Positions 9,857 through 22,265 of a stretch of DNA of 27,791 nt are shown here, in pieces. The stretch is taken from the NCBI GenBank assembly GCA_000934455.1, contig KN884386.1, positions 28,814 to 56,604 of the forward strand, given 5' to 3'. The stretch comes from Apostichopus parvimensis. Its lineage: Eukaryota; Echinodermata; Holothuroidea; Aspidochirotida; Stichopodidae. The notes under the pieces are model-generated. The model was not told the DNA's origin, did not search any database, and saw nothing but the letters and a program-made list of their open reading frames with translations. The stretch's first letter is position 1; each line of letters opens with the position of its first letter. The position numbers and the translations under genes were made by a program.

Positions 9857-10490
9857 CTTGATAGCCCTTGCGGGGACAGACTCCACCTTGCAGGTTCTGA
9901 ATCCTACTAGCGGGGACAGAATCGTTCTTGCGGGGACGGAATCCTCCTTGTGGGGACAGAATCCTCCTTGCGGGCACGGAATCCTCCTTGTGGGGACAGA
10001 ATCCTCCTTGCGGGCACAGAATCCTCCTTGTGGGGACAGAATCTTCCTTGCGGGGACGGAATCCTCCTTGCGGGGACACAATCCTCCTTGCGGGGACAGA
10101 ATCCTCCTTGCGGGGACAGAATCCTCCTTGTGGGGTCAGTATCCTCCTTGTGGGTTCTGAATCCTCATTGCGGGGACAAAATCCTCCTTGTGGGCTCTGA
10201 ATCCTCATTGCGGGGACAGAATCCTTCTTGCAGGCACGGAATCCTCCTTGTGGTGACAGAATCCTCCTTGCGGGGACAGAATCCTCCTTGCAGGACAGAA
10301 TCCTCCTTGTGGGGTCAGAATCCTCCTTGTGGGTTCTGAATCCTCATTGTGGGGACAGAATCCTCCTTGTGGGTTCTGAATCCTCATTGTGGGGACAGAA
10401 TCCTCCTTGTGGGTTCTGAATCTTCCTTGTGGGGACAGAATCCTCCTTGCGGGGTCAGAATCCTCCTTGTGGGGACAGAATCCTCCTTAA
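9857..10490. repeat. 20-bp minisatellite, about 31 copies, partly organised as 40-bp dimers
   Basis: The unit is close to TTGCGGGGACAGAATCCTCC. A second type, TTGTGGGTTCTGAATCCTCA, alternates with it at about 10147, 10187, 10327, 10367 and 10407, giving a 40-bp higher-order period. The GC-rich unit stands out from the AT-rich surroundings. A 20-bp step cycles through all three frames, so long stop-free frames arise on both strands (for example ESSLRGQNPPCGDRILLAGT on plus). They have no splice or start context and are taken as by-products. Confidence 0.95.
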
Positions 10491-12191
10491 GATTGACATT
10501 CAGACATATCTCTAGATGCTCCATGTCATGTAAATATGATAATATTTTGTAATTAGTTTTGATAATTTTACTCAAAATGATGTCCATCATTAAATAACAC
10601 CTATTTGGTATACAAACTATTATTCTTTTATTTTTTTGTGACACAATGTGCTGCTTTTTAAGTAGCGCAGTTGAAGATACGTTACAATCTGGTGCTATAC
10701 CATACTGCCCCTTTAAAGGAAAGACAATGGAAAGAAAAAAATTTACCTGTTACTAAAATCCATCACCAAACCAGAGGAGAAATGATGAAATTAGCCATAG
10801 CATTCAAAATTAAAACACAAATATAGAATCAGAAAAAAAAACATCAAATGAAGTTTGTGGGACACAAACTTTCCTGCACTGAACGAAGTAGATTGCCACC
10901 CTCTCAAGTCACCAAACAGCACACATAGATAAATGTATGTCTCCAGTTATGTGATACTATAATGATTCAGTCAGAATGGAAAAGTTACAATACCAGTGGA
11001 AATTGCTGCCACCAAATAAACCAGTTAATCCACTTCTCAACAGATTCATCTAAGTAATACTTCAGCAATGTTAAAAAAAAACTATGACATTTTATTGCTC
11101 ATCAAAAGAGAGACACAATCGGAATCCCATAAGTTTATATCAACAATTAATGATAATACCCACTTCAGTCCCATTTGTTGTATGCAAAGTAGGTAACACT
11201 CTGATTAACATGGCAGCACTTTTAATTAAAGGGTTGATGCTGTTTGTTTTGGTAGGCAACAGACCCTTTCAAGATGTAAAAGATCATCGCCATTCTTAAA
11301 ATAACCCATCTATCATGTGTTTTGTTCAAATATCTTTGACAATCGGAGCAATTACAGTGGAAATACATCCAACTGCTTAAATTGTACAAAAAAAGTGTTG
11401 ATTGCTTTCTACAACCATTATCCTTTAAAGTCATTATTTCTTCAATACTTGGACTGGAGAATACAAAGCAGATTGAAGTAAACCTCTGTTGGTACCAACC
11501 AGCAAGCCCATAAACATTCCTTCGTCTTTCACAATCAGACCTTTCACTGTAATCCAGTATTACTCTGCCTATTGTTGGAGTTGAATTCAGTTCAGCCAAG
11601 CAATTAAGACCTTCAGCTTATAACCGACTCGATGCGCTCACATGGCCGTCCATGATAAACTCAAGCACATCACCCCTATGGTGTATATATGACATCGGAT
11701 TATCATTCTAAGGCCACCAGATATGGTACATCATGGCTATAATTTAAAATACAAACTCTCTGTGATTATGTTAATTCGGAGGTATATATATAAGCTATTT
11801 GATATATAAGATGGACAATAGTGTTAATGGATTTAAATCTTACCATCAAATCTGGCCATGTTTACAGAAATTCAAGATGGTAAGTAAAATGACATTTAAT
11901 TTGCAATAAAGTAAAATATGTATAAAGTAAAATAAAGTGTAACTGCTTTTTTTTTCACATTGGTTTAGAGCATTAAATAACAAAACTAGTTATTTCCTAT
12001 CATATTAATTTGGTTTTCATAAAACTGAAGTGAATGAAAAATAGAAAATTATGAACAACTTCGAAATTAGAATAGAAATTCATAAAGGAATAAATAATGA
12101 AGGAAGTCCATTGTTTTTCCAAATTGACCAGGGCTCATTTCTGTTTTATAATTTTGAGTAAAAATTTTGCAATTATTTTATTGTTTATTCG
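10491..12191. other. intronic stretch; unproven 125-codon minus ORF
   Basis: AT-rich, without recognised repeats. A minus-strand frame at 11222-11599 is open for 125 codons, contains several Cys and Trp residues, and reads AELNSTPTIGRVILDYSERS near its start. It matches no family I know and has no convincing splice sites. About one random frame of that length is plausible in a window of this size and base composition. Confidence 0.4.
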
Positions 12192-13021
12192 NNNNNNNNN
12201 NNNNNNNNNNNNNNNNNNNNNNNNNNNNNNNNNNNNNNNNNNNNNNNNNNNNNNNNNNNNNNNNNNNNNNNNNNNNNNNNNNNNNNNNNNNNNNNNNNNN
12301 NNNNNNNNNNNNNNNNNNNNNNNNNNNNNNNNNNNNNNNNNNNNNNNNNNNNNNNNNNNNNNNNNNNNNNNNNNNNNNNNNNNNNNNNNNNNNNNNNNNN
12401 NNNNNNNNNNNNNNNNNNNNNNNNNNNNNNNNNNNNNNNNNNNNNNNNNNNNNNNNNNNNNNNNNNNNNNNNNNNNNNNNNNNNNNNNNNNNNNNNNNNN
12501 NNNNNNNNNNNNNNNNNNNNNNNNNNNNNNNNNNNNNNNNNNNNNNNNNNNNNNNNNNNNNNNNNNNNNNNNNNNNNNNNNNNNNNNNNNNNNNNNNNNN
12601 NNNNNNNNNNNNNNNNNNNNNNNNNNNNNNNNNNNNNNNNNNNNNNNNNNNNNNNNNNNNNNNNNNNNNNNNNNNNNNNNNNNNNNNNNNNNNNNNNNNN
12701 NNNNNNNNNNNNNNNNNNNNNNNNNNNNNNNNNNNNNNNNNNNNNNNNNNNNNNNNNNNNNNNNNNNNNNNNNNNNNNNNNNNNNNNNNNNNNNNNNNNN
12801 NNNNNNNNNNNNNNNNNNNNNNNNNNNNNNNNNNNNNNNNNNNNNNNNNNNNNNNNNNNNNNNNNNNNNNNNNNNNNNNNNNNNNNNNNNNNNNNNNNNN
12901 NNNNNNNNNNNNNNNNNNNNNNNNNNNNNNNNNNNNNNNNNNNNNNNNNNNNNNNNNNNNNNNNNNNNNNNNNNNNNNNNNNNNNNNNNNNNNNNNNNNN
13001 NNNNNNNNNNNNNNNNNNNNN
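12192..13021. other. assembly gap (830 N)
   Basis: A run of N. It falls in the large intron between the EGF exons at 14484 and 7407, both of which meet in phase 1. One or more additional phase-1 EGF exons could be hidden here without disturbing the frame. Reading frames drawn across it are meaningless. Confidence 0.99.
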
Positions 13022-14483
13022 AAGCTATTACTCTCTACTGCACAGAAATGAATTCCCCTTCCTTTATATTTCATATCAGCAAGATAAAAAAAGTTGAAGT
13101 TTTGCCAACAATTTCTACTTGAATAAAACCAGGCTGCCCATGGACATTTTATTGACATTTAAGTGAAATGGCCACAAGTAAGTCATTCATTATCAATCTA
13201 ATAAGGACAAAGCTTTAGGCATTCTTTTTCCTATCTAGTTTTTACCACATTCACAATAAATTGCTTTTCATTAGCTTGATTTGACAAGTGTCATTACACA
13301 CAAATTGACAGAAAATAGTAGAAATTTAAAAAACAAGTCCCTGATATACAGCGTTGGATGCAATTAAGGTTTAGGGATTGAAAATAAAAAGAATAAGAAA
13401 AAACCAGGGCGTTGACATCTTAAAGAGTTGCATGAAATAATCAATTTACAAATAATAATAATTTCAGGAGGGTATCACAGTAGATATGAGTGATCTACGG
13501 AGGGAGGATAAGTTATTCCGAAGCTGACATCCAACATAGCCAGCTACTCCACGAGAGCTGTATTAATTCCCACATAATACTTGCAATGTTTGCAAAAGAA
13601 CCGTGCCAACGCAACAAGGTGCCTTAATTTAGCCCTGTCACCTTTTGAAGATATCACTCGTATTGCACAGTTTTCCGTTCTTATGTGCTTTAAGTAGATT
13701 TTACGCTACTGTCGTTGTTTGAATGAACTGTTTCAAGAAGCTCTTTCAAAGGATACTTGTCTTGAGGGCTCAGTAGTAACGCTATGTTAAATCGTCAGTC
13801 ATTGAAAACTCAGACATGTCATATTCAAGAGGACAATGTATCTCTGAATACAAATTATGTGTAAATCACGGCAAAGAGAAGTAGAACAATAGTTCAACAA
13901 TTTTGGTACATTTAGAAATTTAAAGGGAGCTTTAGCAAAAAGAGATTCAGAAAAATTCCAGGCTTACATGCCTCTTTGTTTTAGTAATTATATCATTAGG
14001 CTATTATGGGAGGTTTCAGGTGAGAGGTATTCTCTAAAAATACTACCTAACTCTTGTAAAGCCACCATCTGTAAATACACATATATTACATATGAAAATA
14101 CATTAAATCATTGATAAGAGTATGTATACTGTATATATAACAATAACATTCCATCTATGGATATCAACCATTCTCATCCATTAATATCACCTATTGAACA
14201 ATTTGTACCCCTTTACATTCCTTTTTTGGCCTTTGCACTTTTCTTTCAATTATTTTTTTCTCCATTTTTCAATGTCCCACATGAAGGGCACAGGTAAACA
14301 AAGTTGAAAACTTTGATGCAAAGAAATCAATTGATAACATGGAAGCATATTTTCTGGGAAAACCGAGGGAAGTTTACAGAAGTCACAAACTTCGATGTGA
14401 CAGTGTTTAAGAGACTTAAAATTATGCTGCATATTTCTTTCTTTTTTTACTTTTTATTGAGAGAAATTCCTAATATTACTTAC
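13022..14483. other. intronic stretch, nothing recognised
   Basis: AT-rich sequence directly downstream, in minus-strand sense, of the second EGF exon. No EGF-like, RNA or mobile-element signature was found. Overlapping short frames near 14250-14507 appear incidental. Confidence 0.45.
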
Positions 14484-14588
14484 TGTTTGCACACCTTAGA
14501 CCTTTGAACTCAGCGGGACATCTACATTTATTCACCCCTACACAAACACCATCATTTTTGCAGTATCCTGGTGAGCACAATGACCTCT
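14484..14588 (-). CDS. EGF/EMI-like protein, EGF-like exon (second visible)
   Basis: Minus-strand exon of 105 bp with acceptor TTTTTGCTTCCAG ending at 14589 and the strong donor A|GTAAGTAAT beginning at 14483. It is symmetrical, phase 1 to phase 1. Translation gives SLCSPGYCKNDGVCVGVNKC, then RCPAEFKGLRCAN, with six cysteines spaced x4, x5, x5, x1, x8. This is a complete short EGF-like domain. The single terminal base A joins the GA of the 7407 exon as Arg. An alternative acceptor two bases later would break the frame, so the first AG is chosen. Confidence 0.88.
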
Positions 14589-14924
14589 CTGGAAGCAAAA
14601 ATGAAAAATTGTAGAAATTCAATGCAAAGTAACAAATAGTATTGATTTGGTTTTAAATCCTTCCTTGTTTTAAAGAATGACTTTTAAAGGGGGAACTAGA
14701 TTTTGATGTTGTCATTACCACAAACAATTTGCGATAAGCATTCTTTTTTTTTCTTCTTTTAACTGATATGATTTGCATATTTTTTATTGTTAATTAAACC
14801 CATCGGTTACAGTGTAAAGACAAAGTCAACATGGGCACCAGCACAAAGAAAATGTATTTCAATTTCATAATTAGTCAGGCATGTAAACATCCTTGTGAAA
14901 GTATCAATATTTTTCTGAAATTCA

Positions 14925-15074
<150 letters not shown>

Positions 15075-15517
15075 TCAATAAAGAAAAAACATGATATTTA
15101 ATGGGGAAAATTGAAGCAAAAAAAAAAGGATATAATAAATCGAGAAATTAATTTAAGATTAATATATGAGCACTTGAGGATTGGCTCTAGAAAACGACAG
15201 GGGTGGAGGGGTCAGTTTTATCTAGATATACCTTTTGTTTCTGATCAATATGTTTTTAAAATAGATTGAAGAATCATGAAGCCAATTAGTCTTACGCCAT
15301 TTCTCTCCAACTTTTCCTAATACAAGCAAAATTTGTTTGTAATTTACCAGTCAACAACAAAGACTATCTCAACAAGAAATATCTCGGTATATCTGGCACG
15401 ATTTGCTAATTCCAAAGAAAAAATCAATTTGGTTTCTGTATCATTGATTTAAAAATGCTGTGACACTTCTTCTAAGAACCTTTACAATACCTGTGAAAAC
15501 AAAAGCCATCTTATAAT

Positions 15518-17370
15518 ATGGAGGTGAGGGTACCATGCAACAAACAAATCTTTAAAGTTGTCATAAGCAGATTAAAATATACCCCAACAATAAACCCTAT
15601 ATATATCAACAAGAAAAAGGAACTTTTTGGGAAAGGAGATCGGGAGGGACTAAAACAGGTGCAGTTTGAACTTAGACGGGTGATCAAGGAAAAGAAGGCC
15701 GCTTATCGGGAAAAAACGAGAAGGACATTTTACGGACAATAATATGAAGCGTGTTTGGCAGGTTATGCGTTTGATGAGTGGGTACACTAATAAATCTAAC
15801 TCTTGCCAATTACCTGCCAGTACCGTTGATTATGCAAATGAATGATTTTTCAACAGATCTTGACAATTTATGTGTATTGCTTGCCCATTCTGATTGCAAT
15901 TTAGTGTTATTAAACAGAGGATGACGTGCGTCGTCAATTTTCAAGGTTACACAGTCTCATCAAAAGCTGTCGGTCCAGATCATTTATCATCACGGTATTA
16001 AAACATCATGCAATAGAACTCATTGGCCAAATATTTACACTCATTTATAATCGATCTTTTAAAATTGGTTACATTCCTTCCTTATGGAAGCAATCCTGTA
16101 TTATTCTGAAGAAATCAGAAGAAATATCATGCATGATTCGCATGAATGACTTGCGCCCAGTAGCACTTACGGCTGTTCCATTGAAAGTATGTGAACGGTT
16201 ACTTTTTAAGCATTTTAATACATTTGTAGCTCCCTTTCAAGACCCACTACATTTTGCATATCAATCTAGTCGTAGATGTGAATTAAGATGCCATCTTTTT
16301 AAGTCTCGACAAGTTATACTCTCACTTAGAACACTCTAACACTTCTGCATGTTTTCTATTTCTCTTTCTGCCTTTAATACTATACAACCGCATAATTTAG
16401 TCACTAAGCTTCTCAAAATGGACATTCCAGATGGTTTAATTAATTGGATCATGCAGTATCTCACTTGGTCCCACTTGTCGTTCAGATCATATTATGTCTA
16501 ATACAGGGGCCCCTCAAGAGACTGTCCTGGCCCCATTTCTCTTTACATTATATACATCTGATTGCAGATCTCTGGAGGAGGGATGTCCTGTCATTAAGTT
16601 TACCGATGATACCGCCATGGCTGGCCTCATCAATGGTAATGACGACAGGGCGTACCTGTGGTAATGATGACAGGGCATACCTGCGCCAGCTACAGTCATT
16701 GATAGATTACTGTGACTCTAACCTTCTGCAATCAAATGTCTCTAAGACAAAAGAAATGATTATTGATTTTAGACGTAATGATATTTTACCACCGCCCGTT
16801 ATTATTAAAGGTAATGAAGTAGAACGTGTTTCTCCATACAAATATTTAGGAGTGGTGCTGAATGATCAATTGACTTGGGGGGATCATATTGATGTAATAG
16901 TCAAAAAGTGGAATTCTAGGCTATATTGCCTTTGGAAAATGTCATTATTCAATGTGCGATCAGAAAATTTTAGAGATGTTTGATAATTTTACTATTTGTG
17001 GATTCTGGAGATATTGTCCTTTCTATCACACACCTTCAAGACAGGTTTATTATGAGAGGTACTGGCAGACCGAGACTCCCACAAATAAAGACTAATCGGC
17101 ACCGTAATTCCTTAATCCTGCAATACCACTTTAAAATAATAACTTGAGTCGTTAATTGTTTGGCTTTTTTAATGGGTATGCTTACTGCTTTTATCCATTT
17201 AATCTGTTCTTACTTTTTCAACTCGTAAGTGTAAATATGAATATAGTTTAATATATTTTTGTACTTTTGATATGTGCAAGTATCGTAATTACCATTTAAG
17301 GAGCAATAAAGTTTTACTTTCTTACTTACTACTTACTTACATACTTACATACTTAATTATTTACTTACTA
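15518..17370 (+). mobile_element. decayed L2/CR1-type LINE (reverse transcriptase, 3' tail)
   Basis: Fragments in shifting frames follow LINE pol order. They are a linker with GDREGLKQVQFELRRVIKEK (about 15630-15690), a segment with RPVALTAVPLKVCERLLFKH (about 16155-16215), GAP near 16510, the catalytic motif at 16599-16610 reading FTDD instead of FADD, LLQSNVSKTKEMIIDFRRND (about 16730-16790), and YKYLGVVLNDQLTWGDHI near 16840-16890. AATAAA follows at 17305-17310, then a (TTAC)n tail to about 17370. Such a microsatellite tail is usual for L2/CR1 elements. Many stops and frameshifts make it non-functional. The 5' part, including the endonuclease, is absent or unrecognisable. Confidence 0.85.
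16635..16684 (+). repeat. 25-bp tandem duplication inside the LINE RT
   Basis: GGTAATGACGACAGGGCGTA plus CCTGT is followed at once by a near copy with two substitutions before its last base (gacgac/gatgac, gcg/gca). The 25-bp step shifts the reading frame just after the FTDD motif, so this is one identifiable inactivating lesion of the element. Confidence 0.9.
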
Positions 17371-20074
17371 ATGAAGATCAGCAGTAATGATCCAAAATTT
17401 GAGAAATTAATTTTAGCAAAATTGCAATGATGACATCTTTCCAATGTACTTCTACCCGATGGGTCTGAACTTCCAACTTCTTGTCAGACATTGAAATTCA
17501 ATCATAAAGTGTCTTTATGGAGAGGCTCTTGAAGTCTCAACTTGAGTGACCAATATTACATTTTACAACACAAATTTAAGGGGGGAGGGGAGGGGAGGGA
17601 ATGGTGAACTTTTAAGTCATCTATCAAGTTTGATCATGTGCAATTATAGAAATAACTCAAAAGGTGGAAACGTTTAACATATTGCGTAATATCAATCACA
17701 CTTTCTGACGAGCCGATAAGGGTTCTGGGCATTCATAAACCCAACTAACTTATCCTTTCATATGTATACATGTGTGAAAATTAAAATTATATCTATTATT
17801 CTTTGTTTAAGTGTTACAACAGACTTTTACTATTGAAGGAAGTCTGTAACCTTTCAACAGGAAAACTTCAAAACTTTTTAAGTCCTCCATCATTTCATGG
17901 CATATAATCGTGATGTGGCTGCTGTACACTTCCCCCCCCCCCCCCCTCATCCTGGCCCTTCTTCAACCCCACACAAGAAATTAAAAGTAGTTCAGACCTA
18001 ATTTTACATCCAGTTTCAGACCTTAAAGTATGCCTCAGAATGCAATACTGCAAACATGTCTAAAATTTCCCTTTTTTTTTCTTTGACTGTGGGAAGAACC
18101 CTAACCAATTTTACAACAACACCATGTAGGGCCACATCCCTTCCATTTCAAATTTCTAGATCTGTCCCTGGTGTAATTGATTAAAAAGTACGTTACGGTT
18201 TGACCTCAGATGCTTGCTAAGAAACATACACAACAATAACTGCGCCACACTGAAAATGACATATTCCAATGCAAAACATTTTACAAAAATAAGTAAGAAT
18301 TTAATATATTGCCACTGATATATAAAATAAGAGATTGTTACATGATTGAAAAGTTTCACTCCAAACCTGAACGCTGCTTCAGATTATTAAACGCTAGATA
18401 ACCTTTTAGAGCAAACAAGAAATATATCATAACATTCATAGAAATGAGCATATTTACGAGCTAGTGTCCTCAGGCGAACTATATTTGTAGTGGTAAAGAA
18501 CAATGCAACCCAGCTTCTATGATATTGCAAACCTGTCGAAATCACAAAAGTAGCCGCCGTAAAGGATCCACAATTTCATGTTGAATATTACGATTTATCG
18601 ATCTCTCCACATTTCCTGCTAAGTATACATCTATTTATAATATATGAGCCGTTTTCTGCCCAAAATTTCAGTGATAAAAATTGTAATAAAATAGACCAAT
18701 ATTGCAAAACTTGACATTTAAAGTTACATGAATATATCGCTTTGTATATTTAAACCTGATATTGATTGTAGACATATTGAAACATTTCCAAGTAAAAATG
18801 AAAAACTGCAAAGTAAAGCACAATTGATTTTTTTATTGGTTTTCAGTTTTCCAATATTCCATGTACACTAAGTTTGACATAAACTGTTATATCATTCCGT
18901 GATGAATTTTTTATTACTTTTTCAAAGAGAAACATAATTTAAGTGTTGGAACTGAAGTGGCCCATTTGTGGTAAAGGGAGTTTGCAAGGTAGCATGTCTA
19001 GAAGCAATTTTATGAACATGGCCGTCCGTCAAAACAGTCTGTACTGTATTGGCAAAAAAAAGTTGAACAGTGGCTATATGTGATCTAGTATATCATTTAT
19101 GGCTGTCAAAAGGATATAAACATTGAAATTATTTTCAAAAAGAATGAACTAGTCAAATGCAGTTCTCTATTTTGGCCACAATTGTTTTTGCTTTTTCAGG
19201 TTTCAGAAAGTTTGTCTCTTAACAAAGTTTTTTTTATGTGGCGGCAAAGATATTATTCCAGGAATTAGGATACTCCTCACATGCCCTTTCTTTAAATTGT
19301 GACATCTCACCAAAGAAAGCCAACAGTATTTGTGGTTCATTGTTATCAGTTTCACATAAAACAACCTTACAAGATTATGTTGCCGATGTGTGATGTAGAC
19401 ATTTATATGGAATGGAACAGATGTTAGGACCCACATTCACACCCCCATCACTCTCACCTTAACCTATACACCTTATTTTAAAAATTGGTTGCTTTTAATT
19501 ATTATTAATCGATTCGAAGAACATCAAAAATTGATCATTGCATTTTGCCATACATTGTTTGGCAAGCTGACTTGGATTATTTAGTAAAAATTGTTTGCAT
19601 ATTAATAAATTCCAAGAACATCTATAATTGATCACTGCATATTGCCATACACTGTTTGGCAAACTGACTTAGATTTTTAATTAATGAAATCAGGAAGTTG
19701 CTGCAGATCCCTGATGAAACTGACACAACGCTGTGGTTATTTTCACTTGAAACTTATGGTTAAATAATGACTGCTCTTTAGCACTGAGGCTTATGATTGG
19801 GGGTTCTCTGAACTCGATTATATCAATTGTTTTAACAATTCTGTATGTGGAAGAAAATTCTAGTTAATGCTGTGAAAAAAATGCAATATTTTAATCCCTG
19901 ACTCTTACCAATTATAAGCAGAATATATATTCTACATAATATCATTCAAGTCAGGCACCTCTGTAAATGATAATTGCTAGTGCATTGCACCTAATATGTG
20001 CTTTCATTTATTCCTAGTTTCTTAAGTCTTTGAATGAACGCAGTATTAACTTAAGAAATGTATTGACATACTTT
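17371..20074. other. non-coding stretch with G-rich tract and C-run
   Basis: No gene is recognised. A G-rich run at 17580-17599 has four G-tracts with one-base A loops, a strong G-quadruplex pattern. A pure C run sits near 17932-17946. The rest is AT-rich. The 19495-19685 duplication is listed separately. Confidence 0.5.
19495..19685. repeat. 97-bp diverged tandem duplication
   Basis: GAACATCAAAAATTGATCAT near 19519 and GAACATCTATAATTGATCAC near 19616 each continue TGCATwTTGCCATACAyTGT, then TTGGCAArCTGACTTrGATT. The copies have diverged by roughly one base in ten. Confidence 0.85.
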
Positions 20075-21400
20075 CAACATTCTTTCTATCTATTGTTAAC
20101 CTTTCTTTGCCCAGTGGTAAATTCCCGCCCAGTGGTAAATTCCCTTCTGCTTTAGAAGATGTAGTATCAGCATGCAGTCCTAAAAATGACGATACGTTCC
20201 CAGATATGCTGGAAGAATTACAGACCAATCTCAAATCTGCCATTCATTACAAAAGTCATTAAGAAGGCTGTTAATTGACTACCTCAAAACTATCTTTAAG
20301 AGTAAAATCTCTGAAGTTTTTCAGTCTGGGCATAAAACATATCATAGGACTGAGCTGCTCTAATTAGGGTACATAATGACATCCTGTCTGCCTTTGATGA
20401 TAATAAACTTGTTCTTTTTTGGTTTTTCTTGACATATCGGCAGCTTTTGGCAATACTGATCATGGCCTTCTTATCCAAAAGTTTACACAGGAATTTATAC
20501 ATAGTTATAACCATTCGGACACAGAGAATGTTTCACTTGTGTTGAGAGTGCCATGCCCTACGTGATATAAGGGAATGGATGGTATACAACAAATTAAACA
20601 ATGACAAAACCATCATCACTTTTACTGGTGCTGCATTCAAAATATATACAACGGTTCCCGCAATTATATCTCCAATAAATATGGGAGATAAAAAGACATT
20701 ACCTTCGCTGCGAGGAATCTGTTTGAACCGACCCATTCTATGGAGGCACTTTGTCAACTAAGTGCAAGTCTGTTTATTTTCACCAGTGTAACATAGGTAA
20801 AATCCGTCCTCATCTGATAGGTACTAGAACAGCGTGTTCATGCATTCATTACAAGTAACATTGACTATTTTTAATTACTTGCTTGGGATACCAAAGACAC
20901 TTTCACTGAAGCTACAGTGTATTCAGCTGCTAGACTAATTACTAGGATGCCTAAACATTTAAACATGTCCCATACTATTTACTATTACTACACTCGTTGC
21001 CCATAGAGCAGAGAGTAATTTTAAAGGCACTCCTTAATATTTACTGTTCCCTTGCTACAGACTCTCCTTATAACAAGGAGCTCTTACATCCCCATCAACC
21101 ATCTAGATGTCTCTGTACTTGTAACAATTAATCCTTTGGTCATTCCAAATACTCGACTGCGATCCTACCGCGATCGCTCTCTCTGCAAATTCGGTCCTGT
21201 TCATTGAAACTCTCTCCCACTGTCTATTAGAAACTCAACTTCTGTAGTAAGCTCTAAGTCCAAATAAAAGACTTTAATAATCAGGCTTTTTCTTAATATG
21301 TATTAGTGTATTAGTGTATTTGTGTAATTGTAACTGTTTTTGTAAAGTGCTTTCAATTAATCATTGCTCTTCCAGTGCCTTATAAATTTATTATTATTAA
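20075..21400 (+). mobile_element. second decayed LINE, catalytic core deleted
   Basis: Remnants in pol order are NLSLPSGKFP (near 20100), NYRPISNLPF-type coding (20216-20260), FQSGHKTYHRTELL (about 20315), a frame reading DISAAFGNTDHGLL (about 20430-20475), REWMVYNKL and NDKTIITFTG (20570-20630), then a C-terminal segment recalling the usual LQ-IQ-AARLIT / HRxxSPI / LHWLP end of such elements (about 20905-21290). The tail GTGCCTTATAAATTTATTATTATTA near 21375 is the usual (ATT)n LINE end. The stretch that should hold the FADD motif is missing between about 20515 and 20565. It differs in sequence from the LINE at 15518. Short ORFs within it are remnants. Confidence 0.85.
20113..20150 (+). repeat. 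18-bp in-frame tandem duplication in LINE 2
   Basis: GCCCAGTGGTAAATTCCC occurs twice in succession, duplicating PSGKFP in the pol remnant without shifting frame. Confidence 0.85.
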
Positions 21401-22177
21401 GACAAACAGCTCTATCTCTGTAAATTGTAACTATCTATCTTATAAGCTGTCATGCATGATACGGAAGTTCATCAAGAACTTTCGCGAGTTCCTGCTTGCG
21501 GGAAGATCACATATACATACATACATACATACATGTGAGATACAATCAAATGTTTTATTGATACGACAAGCAGGAAAACAAGATGAACACACAACAACAA
21601 ACAACAACAAAAACCACCCGCAGGGAAAAAACTCAAATATTTCCTTATTTAAAAATTATTACGTCTATGCTGTTTGTGGGGGAAGACAGGAATTACTGAA
21701 GATGATGTTTTGAGTGGATAGGGGTGGGGGAAGGGAGGGGTAGATATCAATGTTTGTGAAGTGGGGAGGGGGAGGGGGATGAGAGGGAGGAGGTTTGAGG
21801 TGAGATGGATAACAGGTGGTCTTGTGATGGAAGTTAGAGGGTATTTTATTCACACTGTCATTTTTTAGGTTTCCTTAATTGCTCTCTTATTATACAGTGA
21901 AATCCAAAAGTTAGAAAAAACTGTAAACATAGAACTCTTTGTTTTCCCCTCTAGAAGGCTGCTTAGTATTGTAAAGTAATCTTTACCTGACCCACCTATA
22001 AAATTAATGCTTTACAGAGCCTGTGAGACCTTTTTGTTTTTGTAAGGAAACTACCAACCAAAGTTAGTCAAAAAATCAAGTTCAAAATTTGAACTAAATC
22101 TACTTCTTTTACAGATTTTTTTGATAAAAGCAGCCATTTACATTTTCTTGTTTAAATTTGCCAATTTTACCAAACTT
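21401..22177. other. non-coding stretch with (ACAT)n and G-rich tract
   Basis: A short (ACAT)n microsatellite lies at about 21511-21535. The G-rich, C-poor tract at 21717-21806 has two G-quadruplex-type clusters (near 21721-21740 and 21761-21786). No gene is supported. Confidence 0.6.
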
Positions 22178-22265
22178 ACCAGATACTAATCAATACCTGA
22201 TTGCAGTCTATTACACGAACCACCAGATACTAATCAATAAGTGATTGCAGTAGATTGCACTAACC
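22178..22265. repeat. 44-bp tandem duplication
   Basis: CCAGATACTAATCAATA occurs at 22179 and 22223, each followed by a GATTGCAGT-type continuation. The two copies differ at a handful of positions. Confidence 0.85.

Noticed and set aside
9812-10644. Many overlapping ORFs of 60-129 codons on both strands
   Set aside because: All are readings of the 20-bp minisatellite, which lacks stops in most frames.
11222-11599. 125-codon minus-strand ORF
   Set aside because: About one such frame is expected by chance in a window this size. No domain, no splice context, and it sits in an intron of the same-strand gene.
12097-13158. Long ORFs of about 300 codons
   Set aside because: They consist almost entirely of the 830-base N gap.
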